The notes under the pieces are model-generated. The model was given only the letters and a program-made list of their open reading frames with translations, was not told where the DNA came from and made no database searches. From NCBI RefSeq assembly GCF_900230255.1, contig NZ_OCNJ01000001.1:1-64000 (forward strand): a stretch of 64,000 bases of DNA, written 5' to 3'. Shown piece after piece: positions 42,395 through 51,527 of this stretch (the stretch's first letter is position 1; each line of letters starts with the position of its first letter). This DNA comes from Caenispirillum bisanense (GTDB lineage: Bacteria > Pseudomonadota > Alphaproteobacteria > Rhodospirillales > Rhodospirillaceae). The translations under genes were made by a program, and so were the position numbers.

Positions 42395-43051
42395 TCATCG
42401 GTGGCAGGTGTAGCAGTCGGTCATGGTCTCGGGCGTGACGCCCTCGGCGTGCAGGCGCCGGCGATTGGCGGCGATCTGGTCCTTGGTCGGCTTCCACCGC
42501 AGGTCGGTGAGCGCGTCGCGCGGCCGTACGAAGGGCGCCGGGTCGCGGTGGCAGTCCAGGCACCAGGCCATGCTGTAGGAATGGCTTTCGTAGGTGAGCG
42601 CCATCTCCTGGATCGGCCCGTGGCAGGTGGTGCAGCCGACCCCCTTGTCGACGTGGATGGCGTGGTTGAAGTAGACGTAGTCCGGCACGTTGACGACCCG
42701 GTTCCACACCAGCGGCCGGCCCTCGGCATAGGCTTCGCGCACCGGGCGCAGCATGTCGGCTTCGGTCCAGACCTTGCTGTGGCAGGTCATGCAGGTCTCC
42801 GCCGTCGGCAGGGTGGCCTGGGCCGACTGCTCCACCGTGTAGTGGCAGTAGCGGCAGTCGATCTCCATCTCGCCGGCGTGGTGGCGGTGGCTGAAGGGCA
42901 CCGGCTGCCATGGCGCCTCGCCCACGTCGGTCACCCAGTCGGAATGCAGGTAGACCCAGCCGCCCACCACGATGGACGCGACCGTCAGCGCGGCCGTGAC
43001 CAGGATGGCCCGCAACCACACGTCCGCCGACGGTTTGAAAACCTGCGCCAT
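42395..43051 (-). CDS. actA: Alternative complex III pentaheme cytochrome c, ActA
   Basis: Membrane-anchored periplasmic electron carrier that receives electrons from ActB. It has 218 residues. An N-terminal span lies at about 12-34. Exactly five heme sites are present: CRYCH (66-70), CMTCH (87-91), CTTCH (140-144), CLDCH (164-168) and CYTCH (213-217). Extra His residues (HRHH, HAIHVD) fit bis-His ligation. It is the first gene of the operon and has a terminator-like hairpin in front of it at 43170-43200. Confidence 0.96.
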   Translation of the reverse strand: MAQVFKPSADVWLRAILVTAALTVASIVVGGWVYLHSDWVTDVGEAPWQPVPFSHRHHAGEMEIDCRYCHYTVEQSAQATLPTAETCMTCHSKVWTEADMLRPVREAYAEGRPLVWNRVVNVPDYVYFNHAIHVDKGVGCTTCHGPIQEMALTYESHSYSMAWCLDCHRDPAPFVRPRDALTDLRWKPTKDQIAANRRRLHAEGVTPETMTDCYTCHR

Positions 43052-43169
43052 TGCTCCGTCCGGTTCTGGGAAACCGGAGCCGCGGCATCGGCAGCCCCGA
43101 CATCTGTCAGGGCAACGCCCGCTTTCGAAGCCGGGTTGCTGTCATGGAAGGATCGGCGGCCCTGCGCGC

Positions 43170-43200
43170 AAAAAAGGCAGGCGGCGCCGGAGCGCCGCCT
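43170..43200 (-). terminator. Intrinsic terminator in the actA leader, or end of a small RNA
   Basis: On the minus strand AGGCGGCGC (43200-43192) pairs with GCGCCGCCT (43187-43179) around a 4-base loop; three bases later six T residues follow (43175-43170). It points toward actA and lies 119 bases upstream of its ATG. On the plus strand no T-tract follows. The stretch 43201-43562 has no gene on either strand. It must therefore end a short transcript that starts inside 43201-43400: either an attenuated actA leader or an independent small RNA. Confidence 0.75.
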
Positions 43201-43562
43201 GAAGGTAGGTTGGTAATACGGACTGAAGGATCGGGCCCGCCACGAGGGAATGGGAGACGGGAAGGGCGGACCTGCGGGAAACGCCATCGACCGAACGGCC
43301 GTGGTGAGTTGACGCTACTGCGAGGCATTCGCAATTGCAAGCCGTAATGTGCGCTCCGTCGCGTCGGGGCCGCTTGCCGCGTGGCGTGGGGCGCCAATAG
43401 ACGATCGGCAGGCGCTATTAGCCATAGGGCTGGTGCGAATATACCTTTGAAGCAGTTTCCTATACCTCGGTACCGGACAGCCCGGCGGTATGGCCTTTAC
43501 CATGGCGACAACCGAAGAGGGCGCGCCATGCACCGGCGCACCGCCAGACCGCCTGCTGGGGA

Positions 43563-45626
43563 ATGAGAGACTTGAAGCTGCCCGCCACCGCCGTCTTCCG
43601 GTCGTTCGGCCGTATCCGCGTGCTCGACCGGTTCCGCGTCTCCACCCGCATCATCGCCGGGTTCGCCTTCTGCCTGATCGTCACCGCCGCGGTGGCGGCG
43701 GCCGGCTACACGGGCTTCCGCGAGGCGGCCCAGGGTGTCGACCGCCTCGGCGCCGGCATGAGCCGGGCGCTGTCGGGCGGCGAGATCGAACGCGACCTGA
43801 CCGCCCTCCGACTCTACGCCAACAACGTGCTGGCGGGCCGCGGCGCCCAGGCGCAGTCGCAGCTGGAAGAGGCGCACGGCAACCTCTCCGGCGGCCTCGC
43901 CCGCGCCGCCGCCACGGCGAGCGACGACCAGCGCGAACGCTTCGCCACCCTGCAGAAGCTGGAGGAGGACTATTTCGCCGCCTTCCAGAAGGCGGTGGCC
44001 CTGCAGCTGCAGAAGCACGAACTGGACGAGACGGTCATCGTCCCGCTCGGGGCCGGCATCCAGGAGAAGCTGTCGAAGCTGGCGTCCTTCGCGTCGGAGC
44101 GCGGCGACTACAAGCTGGCCGCCTTCGCCGGCAAGGCCATGGAAGCGGTCATGGACGGCCGCACCTACACGCGCAGCTTCATCGACAACCCCTCGCCGGA
44201 ACTGCTCGACCTCGCCAAGCAGTCGTTCCGCGACTTCCACCGCCAGGCCGGCCTGATGGGCCGCTTCGGCCTGCAGTCGGCGGAGCGCGAGCAGCTCGAC
44301 GGCGCCCGCTCCGACCTGCGCGCCTATGCGGACAAGCTGGACGAGGTGTACGAGGTCAGCGAGGCGCTGGCCCAGCAGACCGGCACGGTGATGCCCGACC
44401 TCGCGCGGCAGGCGGCGGCGGTCGCCGTCTCCATCAAGAACACCGAACTGCAGACGGCCGAAGACCTGCGCTACGGCCTCGCCGACCGCATGGAGATGCT
44501 GATGCAGGTGGTGGTGGCCGTGGCCGGCGCCGCCATCGTGCTCGGCGCCCTCATGGCGCTGGTGACCGTGCGCGGGCTGGTCGGGCCGCTGAAGGCCATG
44601 ACGCGCACCATGACGCGCCTCGCCGCCGGTGAACTGGCGACCGAGGTGCCGGCCCGCGACCGCCGCGACGAAATGGGCGAGATGGCGCGCGCCGTCCAGG
44701 TCTTCAAGGAAAACGCCGAGGAGGTGGAACGCCTCAACGCCGCCGCCGAGGCCCATCGCGCCCAGGCCGAAGCCGACCGCAAGGCCATGCTGCAGGACAT
44801 CGCCGAGCGCCTGCACGAGACCGTCGGCAGCATGGTCCGCCGCACCCGCCAGTCTGTCGACGGCATGCAGGAAAGCTCCCACAGCATGGCGCAGACGGCC
44901 GAGCTGACCAGCGCCCGGGCCACCGACATCGCCGCGGCGGCCGGCCAGGCGGCCAGCAACGTGCAGACGGTGGCGGCGGCGGCCGAGGAACTGGCCGCCT
45001 CCATCGACGAGATCAGCCGTCAGGTCGGCCTGTCGAGCGAGGCGGCGCGCGAAGCCTCGCAGACCGCCGGCGAGACGGCCGAGGTGGTGCAGCGCCTGTC
45101 GCGGGCGACCGGCGAGATCGGCGAGGTGGTGAAGCTCATCACCGACATCGCCGACCAGACCAACCTGCTGGCACTCAACGCCACCATCGAGGCGGCCCGC
45201 GCGGGCGACGCCGGCAAGGGCTTCGCCGTGGTGGCGCACGAGGTCAAGCAGCTGGCGGGCCAGGTCACCCGCGCCACCGAACAGATCGGCGCCCGCATCG
45301 GCGCCGTGCAGGCCGAGACGGACAAGGCGGTGGCGGCCATCGCCGACATCGGCGGCCGCATCGGCCACATGGACGAAATCGCCGCCACCATCGCCGCGGC
45401 CATGGAGGAACAGGCGGCGGCGACGCGCGAGATCGTCCGCAACGTCCAGCAGGCGGCCGACGGCACGGAAGGCGTCACCCGCTCCATCGACGAGGTGGCG
45501 CGCGCCTCCGGCGAGACCCACGACCTCGCCGGCACCATGCGCACCACCGCCGCCGACCTGGCCGAACAGGGCGAAACCCTCGGTCGCGAGGTGGAAGCCT
45601 TCGTGGAGCGCCTGCGCACCGCTTGA
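43563..45626 (+). CDS. Methyl-accepting chemotaxis protein
   Basis: Transmembrane chemoreceptor. It has 687 residues with ATG 43563. Span 1 is at about 29-51 ([19 protein letters not shown]) and span 2 at about 317-340 ([18 protein letters not shown]). The periplasmic domain between them, about 265 residues, is mostly helical and resembles helical-bundle sensor domains. A HAMP domain follows ([20 protein letters not shown]). The signalling tip is [20 protein letters not shown], and the next motif reads [10 protein letters not shown] with His where Gly or Ser is usual. No C-terminal receptor-methylation pentapeptide is present. The ligand is unknown; it lies directly before the DUF1989 gene. 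Confidence 0.94.
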   Translation: MRDLKLPATAVFRSFGRIRVLDRFRVSTRIIAGFAFCLIVTAAVAAAGYTGFREAAQGVDRLGAGMSRALSGGEIERDLTALRLYANNVLAGRGAQAQSQLEEAHGNLSGGLARAAATASDDQRERFATLQKLEEDYFAAFQKAVALQLQKHELDETVIVPLGAGIQEKLSKLASFASERGDYKLAAFAGKAMEAVMDGRTYTRSFIDNPSPELLDLAKQSFRDFHRQAGLMGRFGLQSAEREQLDGARSDLRAYADKLDEVYEVSEALAQQTGTVMPDLARQAAAVAVSIKNTELQTAEDLRYGLADRMEMLMQVVVAVAGAAIVLGALMALVTVRGLVGPLKAMTRTMTRLAAGELATEVPARDRRDEMGEMARAVQVFKENAEEVERLNAAAEAHRAQAEADRKAMLQDIAERLHETVGSMVRRTRQSVDGMQESSHSMAQTAELTSARATDIAAAAGQAASNVQTVAAAAEELAASIDEISRQVGLSSEAAREASQTAGETAEVVQRLSRATGEIGEVVKLITDIADQTNLLALNATIEAARAGDAGKGFAVVAHEVKQLAGQVTRATEQIGARIGAVQAETDKAVAAIADIGGRIGHMDEIAATIAAAMEEQAAATREIVRNVQQAADGTEGVTRSIDEVARASGETHDLAGTMRTTAADLAEQGETLGREVEAFVERLRTA

Positions 45627-45688
45627 CGCCGCCCCGCCGGACGGCGGAGCATGGGCGCTTTCCGCACCGCTCCGACCATGAGGACAGA

Positions 45689-46549
45689 ATGACGCGCAAA
45701 GGGATCAAGGCACCGGCCGACGCCGCCGAACGGCGGGCGGCGAAGCCGGTGGTGTGCTACACCGTGGACCGCCTGCCGCCCGTCGACACGGCCTTCTACG
45801 AGGGCGTGCGCCAGGGCATGACCAAGGTGGACGAGGTGATCGTCCCGCCGCGCGACGGCCGCGCCTTCCGGGTGCCGGCCGGGCACCTGTTCCGCATCGT
45901 CAGCGTCGAGGGGCCGCAGGTCGGCGACCTCAACCTGTGGAACGCGGCCGACCCGACGGAACGCTTCTTCAGCGGCAAGACCCGCCAGCTGCACGCCAGC
46001 CACGTCACCACCGGCGACCGGCTGTGGAGCACCCTGCCGTCCCTGCGCCCCATGGCGACCATCACCCACGACACCCTCGCCTGGTACGGGTGGGACGCCG
46101 ACGGGGCGGGGGTGCACGACGTCATCGGCACGCGCTGCGACCCCTACACCAACCGTCTGCTGAGCGGCGGCGACTACCACCACTGCTGCCACTCCAACCT
46201 GACCCGCGCCTTCGCCGACGGCACCGCGCTGCCGGTGCAGGAGGCCGAGATGCACGTGCACGACGTGCTGAACGTGTTCATGTGCACGGGCTTCACCCAC
46301 GACACCCACCAGTACTTCATGAAGGCGAGCCCGGTGCGCCCCGGCGACTTCCTGGAGCTGTTCGCCGAGATCGACCTGCTCGGCGCCCTGTCGGCCTGCC
46401 CCGGCGGCGATTGCAGCGCCAGCCACTCCAGCGACGCCGCCGCCTGCCATCCGCTGCTGGTGGAAATCTACCGCCCGCGCGCCGAGGCCCTGGAAGGGTG
46501 GACGCCGCCCGCCCGCAACGCCTACCCGCGCACGCACGGGGTGGGGTAG
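45689..46549 (+). CDS. DUF1989 (urea carboxylase-associated family) protein
   Basis: Family members lie near urea or guanidine metabolism genes, but their chemistry is not settled. ATG 45689 with GAGG 4-5 bases upstream gives 286 residues; a longer in-frame start overlaps the receptor gene and is rejected. A central fold of beta strands carries LWNAADPTERFFSGKTRQLH and DPYTNRLLSGGDYHHCCHSN, with Cys and His (HCC, MHVHDVLNVFMCTG) typical of a metal-dependent enzyme or carrier. Acts in the cytoplasm. No urease, carboxylase or guanidine riboswitch is nearby. Confidence 0.8.
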   Translation: MTRKGIKAPADAAERRAAKPVVCYTVDRLPPVDTAFYEGVRQGMTKVDEVIVPPRDGRAFRVPAGHLFRIVSVEGPQVGDLNLWNAADPTERFFSGKTRQLHASHVTTGDRLWSTLPSLRPMATITHDTLAWYGWDADGAGVHDVIGTRCDPYTNRLLSGGDYHHCCHSNLTRAFADGTALPVQEAEMHVHDVLNVFMCTGFTHDTHQYFMKASPVRPGDFLELFAEIDLLGALSACPGGDCSASHSSDAAACHPLLVEIYRPRAEALEGWTPPARNAYPRTHGVG

Positions 46550-46567
46550 GGCGGGGCGTCTGCCGCC

Positions 46568-46935
46568 TTGCACAGGTGCTCTCTTCCACGGCCGCCGTCC
46601 GGGGCGCCGTGGATGGCCGGATCAAGTCCGGCCATGACAAATTCGTTAGGCTTATCAATGCCTTGTCATGCCCGGCCTCCGAGCCGGGCATCCACGGCGT
46701 GCACGGCGCCTACCGCCTTGCACGGGCGCCCTCTTCTACGGCCGCCGTCCGTGGCGCCGTGGGGGCGGGGTCAAGTCCGGCCATGACGACGGAAGGTCTA
46801 TCAACCCCTTGTCATACCCGGCCTCCGAGCCGGGTATCCACGGCGTGCACGGTGCTTGCCGTCTTGCCCTGGCCCTCTCTTCCGCGGCCGCCGGCGGGGG
46901 CGCCGTGGATGGCCGGATCAAGTCCGGCCATGACA
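46568..46935. repeat. Tandem array of palindromic repeats, about 150-bp period
   Basis: Unit A (core TGGCCGGATCAAGTCCGGCCA) occurs at 46591-46640, 46741-46788 (altered left half) and 46887-46935. Unit B (core TGCCCGGCCTCCGAGCCGGGCA) occurs at 46661-46710 and 46805-46855. A lead-in TTGC-N-CTCTTC(C/T)(A/G)CG precedes each A. The period is 150 then 146 bases. Each core is an inverted repeat, so mRNA hairpins would form on either strand. The pattern matches the REP/BIME-like intergenic elements of alphaproteobacteria (the GTCATGCCCGG-type element). The 482-base gap holds no gene. Confidence 0.85.
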
Positions 46936-46964
46936 ATGGAGGGAGTGAGGTAGTAGGTCGCAAG

Positions 46965-46999
46965 CAAAGAAAAAGGCCCCGGGTAAATCCCGGGGCCTT
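46965..46999 (-). terminator. Strong intrinsic terminator after glnA
   Basis: On the minus strand AAGGCCCCGGG (46999-46989) pairs with CCCGGGGCCTT (46983-46973) around ATTTA, followed by TTTCTTT. It lies 33 bases past the glnA stop. The stem is 11 bp and perfect. Confidence 0.9.
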
Positions 47000-47031
47000 C
47001 TCCAGTCGCAACAGACGGACCAGCCGTCCGC

Positions 47032-48441
<1,410 letters not shown>

Positions 48442-48482
48442 GATCCTATTCCCATGAGTGTGGCCGGTTGAACTTGGTCCCC

Positions 48483-48508
48483 CCAAGGCCGCCAACCGTC
48501 GGCCTTGG
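48483..48508 (-). other. Hairpin in the glnB-glnA gap
   Basis: CCAAGGCCG (48483-48491) pairs with CGGCCTTGG (48500-48508) around 8 bases. It lies 42-67 bases upstream of the glnA ATG. No T-tract follows on the minus side, so it is not a clear terminator. It may be an mRNA processing or translation element in a dicistronic glnB-glnA message. The rest of the gap has no gene. Confidence 0.5.
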
Positions 48509-48568
48509 TCCGGGTGGATCGCGCCGCTGCCGGCGCGGCCGTCCCGGCCCCGAAGTCGCGGGCGCGCC

Positions 48569-49003
<435 letters not shown>

Positions 49004-49255
49004 TTATCACGCGGCGTGCCAACCCGAGAAGGGGGCGGAAAACTGCCCGTGACACCACCTTTCGGATGAGGACGCAGCCCCGACGACCGGCGCATATGCC
49101 TAAATTGCGGGCACATTGATCGCAATTCGGGCAGGGGCTTGCGCGACACGCCGCGCCGGCCCGGCGGCGGGGCGGCGACTCGCCGCTGCGGCGGCCGCCG
49201 CGGCCATGCTATAAGGCTCGGACCATCCCCACCCACACCCCCTGCGAGGATCCCC

Positions 49256-50416
49256 GTGAAGCCCGCCAACGCGCTGTTCTCCTCCCTCGGCACCACCATC
49301 TTCGAGACCATGTCGCGCCTCGCCCAGCAGCACGGCGCCGTCAACCTCGGCCAGGGCTTCCCGGAGGACCTGGAGCCGGCGGCGGTGATCGCGGCGGCGG
49401 CCGCGGCGGTGCAGGCGGGGCCGCACCAGTACCCCAGCATGATGGGCACGCCCGCCCTGCGGCAGGCGGTGGCGGCGGCCAACCGGCGCTTCTACGGCCT
49501 CGACGTCGACTGGCAGACCGAGGTGATGGTCACCTCCGGCGCCACCGAGGCGCTCGCCGACTGCCTGTTCGGCCTCATCGAGCCGGGCGACGAGGTGGTG
49601 CTGATCGAGCCGCTCTACGACAGCTACCTGCCCATCGTGAAGCGGGCCGGCGGCATCCCGAAGCTGGTGCGCCTCTCGCCGCCGCACTGGGACCTGCCGC
49701 GCGCGGCGCTGGCGGCGGCCTTCTCCGACCGCACCAAGCTGATCCTGCTCAACAGCCCCATGAACCCCTGCGCCAAGGTGTTCGACGAGGACGAGCTGGC
49801 CTTCGTCGCCGGCCTGCTGGAGAAGCACGACGCCTACGCCGTCTGTGACGAGGTCTACGAGCACCTGACCTTCGACGACCGCCGCCACGTGCCGCTCATG
49901 ACCCTGCCGGGCATGCGGGAGCGCTGCGTGCGCATCGGGTCGGCCGGCAAGACCTTCTCGGTGACCAGCTGGAAGGTGGGTTACGTGACGGCGCCGGCGC
50001 ACCTCATGCAGGCCATCGCCAAGACGCATCAGTTCATCACCTTCACCACGCCGACGGCGCTGCAGACGGCGGTCGCCGCCGGCCTCGGCTTCGGCGACGA
50101 CTACTTCGACGGCCTCGCCGCCGACATGCAGGCCCGCCGCGACCGCCTGGCGGAAGGGCTGCGCAGCGTCGGCTTCGACGTGCTGGCCGCCCCCGGCACC
50201 TACTTCATCACGACCGACGTCCGCCCGCTCGGCTGGACCGGCGGCGACGCCGACTTCTGCCTGCGCCTGACGACCGAGGCCGGCGTCGCCGCCGTGCCGG
50301 TCTCGGCCTTCTACGCGGGCGATGCGCCGTCGCACTACGTTCGCTTCTGCTTCGCCAAGAACGACGCGGCCCTGGACGAGGCCGTCAGCCGCATGCGGCG
50401 GTTCTTCCGGGGGTGA
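49256..50416 (+). CDS. PLP-dependent class I/II aminotransferase
   Basis: Transfers an amino group between an amino acid and a 2-oxo acid in the cytoplasm. The GTG start at 49256, preceded by GCGAGGA at 49244-49250, gives 386 residues; the longer in-frame reading is rejected. The PLP Lys232 lies in SAGKTFSVTSWKVGY. Other marks are VNLGQGFPED near the N-terminus, HQYPSMMGTPALRQAV, LILLNSPMNPCAKVF and the Asp/Tyr of CDEVYEHL. It resembles methionine or kynurenine aminotransferases (YbdL/KAT type) more than aspartate aminotransferases; the substrate is not certain. A TATAAG box lies about 40 bases upstream. Confidence 0.93.
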   Translation: MKPANALFSSLGTTIFETMSRLAQQHGAVNLGQGFPEDLEPAAVIAAAAAAVQAGPHQYPSMMGTPALRQAVAAANRRFYGLDVDWQTEVMVTSGATEALADCLFGLIEPGDEVVLIEPLYDSYLPIVKRAGGIPKLVRLSPPHWDLPRAALAAAFSDRTKLILLNSPMNPCAKVFDEDELAFVAGLLEKHDAYAVCDEVYEHLTFDDRRHVPLMTLPGMRERCVRIGSAGKTFSVTSWKVGYVTAPAHLMQAIAKTHQFITFTTPTALQTAVAAGLGFGDDYFDGLAADMQARRDRLAEGLRSVGFDVLAAPGTYFITTDVRPLGWTGGDADFCLRLTTEAGVAAVPVSAFYAGDAPSHYVRFCFAKNDAALDEAVSRMRRFFRG

Positions 50417-50472
50417 CGGCGGGAGCCTTCACTCACTCTCGACCGCGGCACCGGGGACGACGCAAATCCCGC

Positions 50473-50501
50473 TTGACGCCCCGCTGCGGATGCCCTACAA
50501 A
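50473..50501 (+). promoter_or_regulatory. Promoter of tRNA-His
   Basis: TTGACG (50473-50478), exactly 17 bp, TACAAA (50496-50501). The start site would be near 50508, about 11 bases before the mature tRNA 5' end. The -35 box has five of six consensus positions. Confidence 0.65.
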
Positions 50502-50518
50502 GCGGCCCTTCCCGCGAT

Positions 50519-50596
50519 GGCGGCTATAGCTCAGTTGGTTAGAGCGCCTGGTTGTGGTCCAGGAGGTCATGGGTTCGAATCCCATTAGTCGCCCCA
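50519..50596 (+). tRNA. tRNA-His, anticodon GTG
   Basis: The full cloverleaf is readable. The acceptor GGCGGCT (50519-50525) pairs with AGTCGCC (50587-50593), including the extra 5' G paired with C73 typical of tRNA-His. The anticodon arm is CCTGG-TTGTGGT-CCAGG with GTG in the loop. The T arm has GGGTTCGAATCCC. CCA is encoded (50594-50596). It closely matches the E. coli tRNA-His pattern. Confidence 0.97.
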
Positions 50597-50604
50597 CATG
50601 ATGC

Positions 50605-50643
50605 AAAGCCCCGCCGGCGCGAGCCGCGGGGCTTTGTTCTTGT
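50605..50643 (+). terminator. Terminator of tRNA-His
   Basis: AAAGCCCCGC (50605-50614) pairs with GCGGGGCTTT (50626-50635) around an 11-base loop, followed by GTTCTTGT. It lies 8 bases past the CCA. The tail is T-rich but not a continuous run. Confidence 0.75.
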
Positions 50644-50662
50644 CTACACCCGGCCGCACGCG

Positions 50663-50698
50663 AAAAGCCCCGGCGGCCGAGCCGGGCCGCCGGGGCTT
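50663..50698 (-). terminator. Terminator of the MarR gene
   Basis: AAGCCCCGGCGGCC (50665-50678) pairs perfectly with GGCCGCCGGGGCTT (50685-50698) around 6 bases. On the minus strand four T residues (50666-50663) follow. It lies 28 bases past the marR stop and faces the tRNA terminator, so the two units are well separated. Confidence 0.8.
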
Positions 50699-50726
50699 CT
50701 GCAGGTCTGCGGCGGGGCGTGATGCC

Positions 50727-51194
50727 TTACGCGGCGCGGCCCGACTTCATGGCGAAGCTCTTCTCGCCGAGCTGGGCGAGGATCGTCTCCAGGCTGTCGG
50801 TCAGGGCCTGGCGGCGTTCGTCCGGCAGGTCGGCGATGGCCTGTTCCAGCGCGTGGATCGGATCGCGCGCGATCAGGGTGCGGCCGCTGTCGGTCAGGTC
50901 GATGCGGCGGCTGCGGCGGTCGCGCGGGTCGACCACGGCTTCCAGGAAGCCCTTCTTCACCAGCGCCGCGACGGTGCGCGAGGCCGGCGGCAGAGTGGTG
51001 CCCTGGTAGTTGGCGAGGCCGCTGACGGTGCGCGCGTTGGCGCCGGCCTTGCTGAAATAGCGCAGCGCCGACCATTGCACCGGGTGCATGCCGTCGGCGA
51101 AGCACATGGCCTGCACGATGCGGCTCACCTGCTCGAGCAGCGCGGCGATGCCCGCCGTCTCGGCGGTGCGGCCCAGTTCTTCGGTATTCGCCAT
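50727..51194 (-). CDS. MarR-family transcriptional regulator
   Basis: Winged-helix repressor, likely a dimer. It has 155 residues. The helix-turn-helix region runs about 35-90 (PVQWSALRYFSKAGANARTV, GTTLPPASRTVAALVKKGFL) and the wing ends VVDPRDRRSRRIDLTDSGRT, the MarR family pattern. The long C-terminal helix serves dimerisation. It is divergent from tamA across 333 bases, so it may control its own gene or tamA. The ligand is unknown; its Cys31 (MCFADG) could be redox-active. Confidence 0.93.
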   Translation of the reverse strand: MANTEELGRTAETAGIAALLEQVSRIVQAMCFADGMHPVQWSALRYFSKAGANARTVSGLANYQGTTLPPASRTVAALVKKGFLEAVVDPRDRRSRRIDLTDSGRTLIARDPIHALEQAIADLPDERRQALTDSLETILAQLGEKSFAMKSGRAA

Positions 51195-51527
51195 TGACTT
51201 GATACTCCGTTACGGCCGCCGGCGCGGCCTCCCATGCCCAATCTGACGCGCTGGCGCCCTCGGTCCCACTCGATTGCGCCTACACGTGGTTGCCAACCCT
51301 ACCCTAGCGGCTTCGAGGGGATTGGTATAGGGAAAAGTTCGGCAAGCATGGTTGTTGCGGTATTCTGGTGCCGTTGTCACACCTTTGACCGAACGCTTGC
51401 CGTCGGTGACCGCATTCTCACCCTTCGTTGAAAGCCGAAGCTTGATCCTGTGCGTTATACTCTTCCGGCGGTTCCGGCCTCGGTCCGGCTGCCGCACGAA
51501 ACGAAGCGCGACGACCGGCGAGGGGGC
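51195..51527. other. Divergent control region between marR and tamA
   Basis: 333 bases without a gene. Seen: the inverted repeat GGCAAGC (51341-51347) and GCTTGCC (51395-51401), a TATACC on the minus strand near 51325, and TATACT (51456-51461) on the plus strand that lacks a matching -35 at the right distance. A MarR operator would be expected here, but I cannot identify a convincing palindrome. Confidence 0.4.

Noticed and set aside
43381-43562. Promoter for the chemoreceptor at TTGACG near 43309
   Set aside because: No good -10 box at 16-18 bp, and it lies 250 bases from the start codon.
46561-46935. CRISPR array
   Set aside because: The repeats are palindromic, differ between copies and lack short uniform spacers; no cas gene is present.
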